From Avena insularis (lineage: Eukaryota > Streptophyta > Magnoliopsida > Poales > Poaceae): a DNA stretch of 64,000 bases. This document shows, piece by piece, positions 55,583 to 64,000 of this stretch; position 1 is the first letter of the stretch; every line of letters starts with the position of its first letter. The notes beneath the pieces were generated by a model. That model saw only the letters and a list, made by a program, of their open reading frames with translations, had not been told where the DNA came from and did no database searches. The translations under genes were made by a program, and so were the position numbers. The DNA lies in NCBI GenBank assembly GCA_023614405.1, contig CM042684.1, positions 469,969,650 through 470,033,649 of the forward strand. Reading direction: 5' to 3'.

Positions 55583-57468
55583 ATGGCTGAAAAGAAGCTT
55601 GGGGAGTTTGCTACTCCCAACAATGATTATTTATGATTCTATTACTCACCAAGAATTGCTGCTGATGACTATGAAATTAAGCCCCATTATTTATGTTTGG
55701 TTCAACAGAATCAATTTTGAGGCTCTGATGTTGAAGACGTAAGTATGCACTTGAATACTTTCACTGAAATATGTGATATGATGCGTATAAAGGCATTGAC
55801 CGCGATGCGGTCAAATTGCGTCTATTTCCTTTCTCTCTTAGAGGAAGAGCAAAATAATGGTTGCTATCTTTGCCTAGAAATACTATTACATCATGGGTGG
55901 AATGCACTTCTTTATTCATGACTAAATTTTTCCCACCTGCAAAGACTATGCAACTCAGATCTAATATTACTAGTTTTAGACAGGAAGAGCATGAGCCACT
56001 AGCACTTGCATGGGAGAGGATGAAAGAATGCATGGGAAACTGTCCTAGTCATGGGATGGAAGACTGGTTAATTCTCCATCTATTTTATAATGCTCTTAAC
56101 CCTGTGTCTAAGTCTATGCTTGATACTGCAGCTGGAGGAACATTTATGGGTAAACATATTACTGAAGCAAAGCAGCTGCTAGACAATATGCAAGACAACC
56201 ATGCCCAATGGCATGTGGATAGATCAAACACGAAGAAGGTGAACTCCGTCTCACCACAAGAAAATGAAGAACTCAATGCTAAGTTCGATGAGCTCATACT
56301 AGCCGTAAAAGGTAAGGAACCCAAGGTAAGAGCTATCCCTGAAACGAATATTGAAGAAATAGACTTCATTGCTCATAATGATTATAACACTGCTTGGAAG
56401 AAGAATTATAATCCTAATTTTCAGAAACATTATTCTAATCCTGTAGGTAACTCTAATAATAATATGGGAACTAGTAATGGTAGTCTCCAAGAAATACTTA
56501 AGTCTTTTATAGACTCACAAAATGAACAAAACAATATTCTTGTTAAAATAACGGAGAACCATGATGCTATGCTTGGTAAATTATCTAACCAAGTTGTAAG
56601 TTTGAGAAATGATTTGCAGGCCCTCCAAGAAAGAACAAGGATCATTGAGGCACAACTAGGTAAGATAACCGAGAGTCAAACTCTCATTCTAGCCAAATTT
56701 GCAGGTAAAGTTGAGCCCAATCCTGTTGAAGACCTCAAGATGATGAGAATCCAAAGGGAGGAGCCTGAAGAACTTGAATATAGTAATGCTCCTTCACCAA
56801 GCTACACCGTTGCAGATCTCGTAAAAAGGATCAACGTTAAGATTCCAGTAAGTGAAGGTAATGAGGAAGCTATGTACCAACATTTTCTTAATCAAGTAGC
56901 AATAAAGGTACGTGGGCTTGAGGAAGAATATAAGCAAATTGCTAAAAAATTACCTATAAAGCTTGATGACATATTTGAGCCTATTATTAAGATTAAAATT
57001 GGGACCAATGAGATAGCTGCACTTTGTGATCTAGGTGCAAGCATCTCAACAATTCCAAAGAGTCTTTTTAACAAGTTAAATCTTGGCTCTTTTGAGATCA
57101 CCGAGTTAAAATTGCATCTAGCAGATTCTACCTACAAACAAGTTGTAGGAATTAAGGAGAATACTTTAGTATACATTAAAGGCTGTCCTGCTCTTATTGA
57201 TTTTGTTATTGTTGACATGCCTGAAGATGCTACTTCTCCTATTATATTAGGTCGTCCTTTTTTAAGAACTATTAAGGCTTTGATTAATCTACATGAAGGG
57301 AAAATGAAGCTTCAATTGCCTTCGTGGGATTATTTTGTTATTCATTTCCCCATGAAGAAGAAAGCCAAGCATGATGAAAAGGAGTCCATCACTTTGAAGG
57401 CCAACTACTTTGGAGTGGGTGTTCCACTCATATGGCCTAAGCGAGCAACATTGATGTCAGGCTATTGA
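55583..57468 (+). pseudogene. gag-pro: gag-protease of element F
   Basis: It opens MAEKKLGEFATP. It has stops near 55634 and 55718, a frame change near 55790 and a TAA near 55856, then an uninterrupted 535-codon stretch from 55861. Gag features: LRLFPFSLRGRAK, FMTKFFPPAKT, ALAWERMKECMGNCPSHGMEDWLI, LFYNALNP. The middle (about residues 140-330 of the open part) is coiled-coil-rich. CDLGASISTIPKSLF is the retropepsin active site and SPIILGRPFLRT the second block. No zinc knuckle or RT follows. After the stop comes the post-ORF1 motif. Confidence 0.85.
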
Positions 57469-57742
57469 CCATAAAAGAGGGCTTCATGGGAGGCAACCCA
57501 TGTGAAATAAAATTTTAAGTAAAGTTTTTAAGTTTTAGTTTAAGTTTATGTTCAATAAAGAGTGCTAAAAAACTCCAATTGAGGAGAAGAAGTTCGGTAG
57601 TACTAAAAATCCTGATTTATTCATGTTGTTGTTTGTCGACAATATTTACTGTCAATTTTCTGTCAAAAACAAGGTATATCACTAAGTTACAGGATAAGAA
57701 ATAATTTTCGAAGAAACAATTTTTTTTATGCATGCAGAGGTT
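57469..57742 (+). other. Post-ORF1 region of F
   Basis: GGGAGGCAACCCA (57488-57500) lies 20 bases after the stop and matches C, D, A and J. Nothing else was recognised. Confidence 0.55.
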
Positions 57743-58212
57743 TTAACGACCAACTACACGGTCGGAATAAAAATTCCGGTCGTATAGTTCCGGTCGTATA
57801 GATATCTTTGCCATCGACAATTTTCTTTCATATGTACTGACGGTTTAACGACCAACTATATGGCGGGAATAAAAATTCCAGCCGTATAGCTCCGGTCGTA
57901 TAGATATCGGTGCTTTCATACAAATTCTTTTCCAATGTACTAACGGTTTAACGACCAACTATACAGCAGGAATAAAAATTCTGGCAGTATAGTTCCGGCC
58001 GTATAGATATTGATGCCTTTGTATAATTTCTTTTCCTAGGTACAGACGGTTTGAGGACCAACTATACAGCGGGAACATATTGTTCTAACCGTATAGTTGC
58101 GGCCGTATAACCGTGTCGCCGGGAGGAAACCCTAAAATTTTGACAACGGGCCAACTATTTGGCGGGAACACATTGTTCTGGCCATATAGTTCCGCCCGTA
58201 TAGTTGCGTCCG
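57743..58212 (+). repeat. Five tandem ~100-bp palindromic cassettes in F
   Basis: Units start near 57746, 57848, 57951, 58054 and 58146, giving a period of about 103 bp. Each has TTTAACGACCAACTATA..GC, GGAATAAAAATTC and CCGTATAGTTCCGGCCGTATAG in that order, forming nested dyads. Cassettes of the same core lie in the LTRs of F and G and upstream of ORF2 in G. Confidence 0.7.
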
Positions 58213-58437
58213 ACCACAAAATCACACGGGAAGGTACCTCCAACCCCAAAACTTCAATCCTTTTTCACACTTCTACCTCCAAACCTTCTCAAAACCTCAA
58301 GAGATCTTCATCTCTACTCAATTTTGTTCGATTTCCTCACACATAAGTGATCTACGGTATGTTTCTCCTCCGATCCTCCAATTACTTTCTGTAAATTTCT
58401 CTTTGATCTACTGTCATTATAAATCTAGGGTGAGACC
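58213..58437 (+). other. Leader-like DNA of F cut by J
   Basis: CT-rich leader-like DNA ends in CTACGGTATGTTTCTCC (58353-58369), which looks like a plant splice donor. F's ORF2 would be expected next but element J begins at 58438. Confidence 0.4.
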
Positions 58438-59871
58438 TGATACATTGCAAATGTATCTATAATTTTTGATGATTCATGCTTGGTTTTATCCACTTTCTTG
58501 TGTTTTTCCACACTTTGGAGTACTTTTCATATGATTTCTTGGACTAACTATTAACAAGAGCCACAGTACAATCGCCTGCTTTCTCATTGTTTGTGGTTCC
58601 AGGAAAGTCAGAAAATGAATATTCTCGGAATTGGACGGGACAAAAGCCAAAGTGCCTATTTTTCCAGAAGACTCTAGGAGCCAGAATACGAGACGGTGGA
58701 GGGCCAGGGGCTGGCCACCACCCCCCAGGCGCGGGCTAGGCCTGGCCGCGCCAGGGCATGGTGTGGTGGCCCCAGGCACCCCCTTGGTCTCCCTCTTCGC
58801 CTATAAGAAGCCTTCTGACCTAAAAACTCTAGGGGGTTCAACGTTTTTCCAGAAAAAGTTCCGCAGCGCCGCCACCACCGAAGGGGAGATTCTGGGACAT
58901 AAAGTCTCTGTTCCGGCACCCTGCCGGGAAGGGGAAGTGCCCCCGGAGCCATCTCCATCGATCATCACCATCGCTTCTTCATCGACCATCCATGTTTCCC
59001 CCATCTATGAGTGAGTAATCCCCCGCTGTAGGCTATGGGGATGGTAGGGATTGGATGAGATCGTTCATGTAATGGCATCAGATTGTTAGGGCATGGTGCC
59101 TAGTATCTTTTATTAGTGCTTTATGACTTTGTTGTGACTTGTTGTGCTTAATGCTTGTCACTAGGGCCCGAGTGCCATGATTTCAGATCTGAACTTGTTA
59201 TTGATTCATTATGATAGTATTGTTTTTGGTCTTATCTACAAGTTGTATACACACGTTGTTGTCCGGAACCTATGGCCCCAAGTGATGTAAATCGGGATAA
59301 CCGGAAGGGAATGGCTTTGATGTGAGGATCACATGTGTTCACGGAGTGTTAATGCTTTGCTCCGGTGCTCTATTAAAAGGAGCACCTTAATTGCCAGTAG
59401 TTCCCTAGAGGCCCCGCTGCAAACAGGCTGGCAGGACAAAAGATGTTGTGCAAGTTCTCATTGCAAGCACGTATGACTATATATGGAACACATGCCTAGG
59501 ATTATCTAGTACTTGGATGCTTTATCTTATTTATCTGTAATTGTCCTATGTTCTGATTGCTATGTGAATTGTCTTTTCCATGCAACGCCCGTCCATTCTT
59601 CCCGATGCCTACCGCACTCGAATCCTACTGTTTACTGCTATTGTTACTGCTGTCTTTACTTTACTACTGCTATTACTTTGCTATTCCTACTACAAAACTG
59701 TTGCTACTGATAAACTGCTGTGAGCAAGATTGTTTCTAGGTGCATCTGAATTGACAACTCAGTTGTTAAGGCTTATAAATATTCTTTGGCTCCCCTTGTG
59801 TCGAATCAATAAATTTGGTTTCACTTCCCTCGAAAATACTGCGATACACCCCATATACTTGTGGGTCATCA
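58438..59871 (+). repeat. Element J 5' LTR, mosaic type
   Basis: 1434 bp. The start (TGATACATTGCAAATG) resembles the B LTR; the end (ATACTTGTGGGTCATCA) matches the C/D LTR. The GC-rich palindrome (58710-58771) is followed by TATAAGA at 58802-58808. Confidence 0.85.
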
Positions 59872-59882
59872 AGACTATTTTC

Positions 59883-59901
59883 TGGCGCCGTTGCCGGGGA
59901 G
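59883..59901 (+). other. PBS of element J
   Basis: TGGCGCCGTTGCCGGGGAG is a perfect tRNA-Asp type PBS. Confidence 0.9.
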
Positions 59902-59972
59902 CATAGCTTTATTTATCAAGTCCACTTGGAATCACTATTGTTCAAGCTAAGTTTATTCTTGCCTTATCATGC

Positions 59973-60926
59973 TTGTTGTCAATGGTTGGTTTCTTTGAAA
60001 CTGAAGCTTATTGGCAAGGTGGGTTCACGGAAGATCAAAAATATTATTATAAGGAACACCGCTTGTCACAAAAAGGGAAACACTTATGGGAACAAATTGA
60101 TAGATTGTATACCATTGCTAGAAAGGTGTGCTCTACTTATAATGCTACTTATTGCTGTGATGAATCTTGTTGCAGAAAGAGGTATAAACACCTCCCTTTT
60201 CAATGTGAGTATAATGATAATGATACCATATCTTCTTATGCTAAAGGAATTTATGACTTTTATGATGCGGAACAAATTGAAGAATTTATTGCTTGGAAGG
60301 GTGCTTTTGAACTTGCTAGTTTGCTTGAAAATATTGATGATTCACCTTACAAATATGAGGTTTATGGTATACTTAAATTTTGCTTTGATAATTACAAGGA
60401 TGAAAATGGATATATTCTTTAATATTTTAATAGATGCTTTCCACAAATGGAAGAGACTAATGCCTTGTAGGATACTATGGAAGAAGAAATTGATGAACCT
60501 GAAATCCCATTAGATGAAAAAAAGGAGGAGAGTGATGAACAAAAGGAGAAAGAATGGATTATCTACCCATGCCTACCTTCTAATGAGAGTAACTCTTTAT
60601 CCCTTACATTATTTGATTGTCCCCCATGCTTACTAAAGGAGAATGAATGTTATGTTCCTGAGGTTTCTTTTGAAAATGTTTATAATAAAGCTCTAGTGCT
60701 TGTAGATCATGAAGAGCATGCTTTATGTGATAGTTATATTGTTGAGTTTATTCATGAGGCTACTGAAAATTATTATGAGAGAGGAAAATATGGTTGTAGA
60801 AGTTTCCATGGTATTGAAACACCTCTCAATGTGCTGAAAGTTTTGAAGTTACCCTTGTTTTATCTTCCTATGGCCTGTCACTTTGTTCTTTGCGAATTTA
60901 TTTGCTTACATGATTCCTATGCATAG
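59973..60926 (+). pseudogene. Element J ORF1, cysteine-rich non-Gag protein, two nonsense codons
   Basis: It is homologous to B ORF1. VGFFETEAYWQGGFTEDQKY, then CSTYNATYC...CCRKRYKHLPFQC, an acidic region, CPPCLLKENECYVP, then CDSYIVEF and YYERGK, and a hydrophobic tail (VLKVLKLPLFYLPMACHFVL). In-frame TAA (60420-60422) and TAG (60468-60470) interrupt it. The frame is open upstream of the listed ATG and hydrophobic, but lacks an earlier ATG. The last module is shared with the Gag of C and D. The function is unknown; a membrane-linked product is possible. Confidence 0.6.
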
Positions 60927-61022
60927 GAAGTGGGTTAGACTTAAATGTGTTTTGAATTTGCTTCTTGATGCTCTCTTTTACTTCAACTCATATTTCTTAT
61001 GAGAGCATCCTCTCAAACTATC

Positions 61023-61221
61023 ATGCCTGAAGATGATAATATGTCTATTATTCTTGGGAGACCTTTTCTTAAATACTGCAGGAGTTGTTATTAATTGTAA
61101 TCAAGGGAACGTGACCTTCAATGTTAATGACAAGGAACATACTGTCTATTTCTCCAAGAAGATTGAAAGGACTTATGGTTTGAATTCAATTGAACATGTT
61201 GAGGGCCTTCAAGTTGGATAA
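61023..61221 (+). pseudogene. Protease C-terminal remnant in J
   Basis: MPEDDNMSIILGRPFL is the second conserved block of a retropepsin (compare F SPIILGRPFL). After a frameshift, NTAGVVINCNQGNVTFNV follows. The active-site half is gone. It shows that this non-autonomous lineage came from a gag-protease ancestor. Confidence 0.7.
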
Positions 61222-62100
61222 ATATATTGTCCCATACCAAGAGAAAAATTTGAAACTATTATGATTGGGACCACTGCTATCAAGGTTGAGGTAACATAAT
61301 CATTAGTGGAATACAAAGTCTTGTCTCACATGAAATTGTTTTGGTAACAAGACCTGATCAACCTTGTTAACAAAAGTATTTCATTGAACAAAACAATGTT
61401 TTCACTATGATTATCTCCGCTTACTTCTATTCTATCCATTTTATGTTTTTGCTTATGCCTAACTTAAAGGCGTTAAAGAAAAGTACTTATTGGGAGATAA
61501 CCTAAAAGTTATTACTTCAGTAATAACTTCCAAGACTCATCTAAAACTTTTGGGTTATCTCTCAATAAGTACTTTTCTTTAACGCTTAACTGCTCCTTAT
61601 CCTTTTTATTTGCTTTTTGGTGCCAAGAGTAACCTCTAATGAGAGGGAAGTAATGATTGGAAAAGTTGCTGTCCCGAAACAGATTTCTGCGCTTCACCGT
61701 AAAAATTCGTGTAAAATCTCTGTAAGTTCTTTTGAGGCGTGAATTTTTATGCTTCTGACCCAGGTTGTTATCTAACTTTCGTTATTTCAACACTTTTTGA
61801 TTTGAGCAACATAAGGTCTTCGAAAAAATTTGTCTTTACCTGCTGGTCTGTTTTGGCAAATTTCTGCCATTTTCTGATTTGCTTCTTGTTGGTTCCTTTT
61901 TGAGTTCTTTTGGGGAATTGAGCTTTTTGAGGGAAGTGCTACAGTAGCTAGTGTTCTAATGGAGTTTATTTGGTGCTAGAACTGAACCTTAAGACCTATT
62001 ATCTTGAGTGCACTAATGTTGCTAATAAAGATTGTGTGAAGTTTTGTATGAAGGAAAAATTTCAGGTGTATGGAAGGAATGATTAATGAGATGAATGATG
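61222..62100 (+). other. Element J noncoding region with 39-bp inverted repeat
   Basis: No gene is seen. The post-ORF1 motif GGGAGATAACC (61492-61502) lies within the left arm (61470-61508) of an inverted duplication whose right arm is 61547-61585, with only two mismatches. The palindrome AGTTATTACT/AGTAATAACT (61507-61528) sits at the start of the loop. Confidence 0.65.
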
Positions 62101-63464
62101 GACTAAAGCTCAAGCTTGGGGATGCCACGTGTGTCACCCCAAAAAATATCCAAGAAGTACAAGCGTTAAAGCTTGGGGATGCCCAAGGCATCCCCTTCTT
62201 CATCAATAAAAATCCCAGGTTTCTTCCAAACGCTTCATTTTTATTGTTTCATGCACAGTTGTGTTGTTCTTGGAGCGTCTTCTTTTTCATTTTTTGTTTT
62301 GGTTTTCGTTTGCTTGGTTTGCTTAGTTTTCTGAATAAATTGGTTGGACCCCCTATTTCAACATTGGTGTTCAAATAGTTTGGTATGGTTTGGAAAAGAG
62401 TAGGAAAGCTCATGCTTAAGTGGTAAAGAGAGCTTGTTTTTGACTGTGGCCTATGCTTTATCATTCCATGCTTGATATTGTTTTGGCTTTATGCTTAGTA
62501 TTCTTTGCTGTAGCATGACTTGTTATAAACAATTGAGATTGCTTAATGTGCCTTGGATGAATCATGCGTTGTTTTAGCATATTAAAGCATAGTATAGTGG
62601 TATTCTCCTTTGATGCTTTATTTGGGTTGACTTGGCGCATGCTCACACCATGTTATGACTATCTCAAGTCACCTTAAGCCTTTATGATCCTTTAGTTTTC
62701 AACTTGTAGTATCACTTTATGCTTTGATCAATGATGTTTTATCGCTCTGCATGATTATGGCCATTATTGCTCTCTCGTTTGTCGCTCCCTTACTATTGCT
62801 AGCCTTCAATTTCACTGAGTATGTTTGACTCATGTTTCCAACTCCCTAAAACCAAATATTTCCAAAGTGTCCACCATACCTACCTATTAGCATCATTTGC
62901 TACTTCCGTGCATATTCAATATGCCTTGTTTTCTTCTGGATAAAATGTTTGCTTGTTATGAGAAAATTAGTTAGTAAAGCTCTCACGAACTTGATGGCAC
63001 ACTTTATTTCCTACACTTAATAAGCCTGAACCATTGTGAACTCTCCATGAAAGTTATATGCTTGCAAATTATAGGGGATTAGCGTAACCGTCACACGGGA
63101 ACGCTTTCAACACTTGTAAATATATACCTAGTTGATACCTTGCTCTTTTGTTTGCGGATGTCGTCGGTGTGAAATAAAAGGGGAGCTTGTAAGTCCATGG
63201 AGTTATGTATGTGTGATAGAGAAATGCCTGGGCCACTGGTCTAATCCATGCTGAAATGGTGGAAACCTGTAGCGTAACCATAATGATATCTATGAAGCAT
63301 TCTTCTTATATAAAAAAAGAGAGATAGCTATTGAGAAAAAGAAAAAAAAGAGATTTATGAAAAGAGGAAAGAGAGAAAAAAGAACCATTTTCCCATGGTA
63401 AATAAGAAGATTGCTGAGATACTCATTGTATGCTTGCCTTGTCATTTTGATATGGGGATTCTTC
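62101..63464 (+). other. Element J 3' noncoding region
   Basis: No gene is seen. PPT-like AAGCTTGGGGATG occurs at 62112-62124 and 62169-62181. The second is part of the dyad GGGGATGCC/GGCATCCCC (62175-62195). An A/G-rich run lies at 63306-63390. The region matches B (14525-15672, inverted) and the 3' noncoding parts of C and D. Confidence 0.55.
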
Positions 63465-63511
63465 CGTATCATTGGGCAAGGGGTACCCCGTTGGCGGTTC
63501 TTTCTGATACG
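63465..63511 (+). ncRNA. Conserved stem (element J copy)
   Basis: The arms CGTATCA and TGATACG (7 bp) enclose GGGGTACCCC and GGCGGTTCT. The first pair is C-G where C has T-A. Confidence 0.45.
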
Positions 63512-63819
63512 CACATATTTACGATGACAAGAACTTACCGGTAACTAAAGTTTAGTAGCATGAGGAGCGGCCCTCGTACTCAAGGGACTTGGGATTTTCA
63601 GTTTATAGTCTGTCAAGCATATAACTCAGATTGGACCTCACTTTCACCTTAACGACATTAAAGATGCTTATGATAGGGGCAATGAGAGCTCAAAACTAAT
63701 GAGTACCATACTTTCAGCATTTGGAAGCCTTTCAAACTTTTGAAAACCTGTTCATTTCCTTGTTGAGTCTTGACACATTCTTTGAGCACTTTCAGAGCAT
63801 AGTGGCTGATGGCTCAATA

Positions 63820-64000
63820 CACGGCGCCCAGAAAAGTGCTTGGTGCGTGGTGTTGATGTAGAGCTCATTGGGAACCCCAAGAGGAAGGTATGATGAGCAC
63901 AACAGCAAGTTTCCCTCAGTTATGAAACCAAGGTTTAATCGAACCAGTAGGAGCAAGGAAACACCCCAAAGGTGTTACTAGCTGAGCTTTGGTATGCGCT
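63820..64000 (-). repeat. Element K: reverse PBS remnant and start of a B-type LTR
   Basis: ACGGCGCCCA at 63821-63830 is a damaged complement of the tRNA-Asp PBS. From about 63851 the DNA (GAGCTCATTGGGAACCCC...) matches the start of B's LTRs at 5151 and 16669. This is the 5' LTR end of a minus-strand element continuing past the window. Confidence 0.7.

Larger units (their letters stand above)
37621..58437 (+). mobile_element. Element F: gag-protease Athila-like element, split by G and cut by J
   Basis: The 5' LTR starts TGATGGCTCTG at 37621, is interrupted by G (38786-55284), and resumes 55285-55379 ending AAGGTATCA. The PBS (55390-55407), gag-protease pseudogene, post-ORF1 motif and five tandem palindromic cassettes follow. 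At 58438 element J begins. No polymerase region lies between gag-protease and the cassettes, so the element appears to be non-autonomous by design. Confidence 0.8.
58438..63785 (+). mobile_element. Element J: B-related non-autonomous element, 3' end lost
   Basis: The 5' LTR (58438-59871), PBS (59883-59901), cysteine-rich ORF1, protease remnant, inverted repeat, PPT-like tracts and noncoding DNA follow the plan of B. The 3' LTR is absent. Near 63785-63850 it meets a reverse PBS and LTR of element K. The exact junction could not be fixed. Confidence 0.8.

Noticed and set aside
57743..58212. CRISPR-like regular repeats
   Set aside because: The ~103-bp tandem units contain dyads but have no unique spacers, and the context is a plant retrotransposon.
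59815..60513. 232-codon + strand frame over the LTR/PBS junction of J
   Set aside because: It runs through the LTR end and PBS and is another-frame shadow of ORF1 of J.

Overview
The window is repeat DNA from a large-genome grass, most likely a Triticeae-type pooid. I infer this from the stacked Ty3/gypsy elements of Athila-like type primed by tRNA-Asp, an Angela/BARE-like copia element, and a Mutator-like element. I found no convincing host gene, rRNA, tRNA gene or CRISPR array. I name the elements A to K. Boundaries come from LTR ends (TG...CA), primer-binding sites (PBS), polypurine tracts (PPT) and target-site duplications (TSD) that I could read.

Left half: 1-805 is a + strand fragment related to element A. 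Element A (minus, 806-19595, right LTR truncated) is split inside its ORF1 by element B (minus, 5127-18205, TSD ATCAT). B is itself split by element C (+, 6428-14524), with a deletion at the left B/C junction. Undetermined DNA (19596-20084 and 27960-30360) is split by element D (minus, 20090-27954, TSD GTACT), a close relative of C.

Right half: element E (+, from 30361) carries decayed gag-protease-RT-RNase H and no integrase. Its 3' LTR is broken at 37620 by element F (+, from 37621). F's 5' LTR is split by element G (+, 38786-55284). G contains a recombined copia element H (minus, 42040-50287) and a Mutator-like element I (51889-53065, 9-bp TSD ATATATGAA). F resumes at 55285 with a gag-protease pseudogene and is broken again at 58438 by element J (+). 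J runs into the reverse LTR of element K at the right edge.

The Athila-like elements share a plan: LTR, tRNA-Asp PBS, ORF1, a conserved motif after ORF1, family-specific palindromic arrays, a TATA-like site, a small charged or coiled-coil ORF2, an internal PPT-like tract, long noncoding DNA, a small hairpin, the PPT and the 3' LTR. ORF1 is Gag-like (C, D), Gag-protease (E, F, G) or a cysteine-rich non-Gag protein (A, B, J). The most interesting signals are the PPT-proximal hairpin, which keeps pairing while its sequence changes among five elements; the palindromes shared by LTR promoters and the DNA upstream of ORF2; and the ORF2 proteins themselves. Together they suggest a non-structural control module that non-autonomous elements have kept. 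This is inference and has not been tested.
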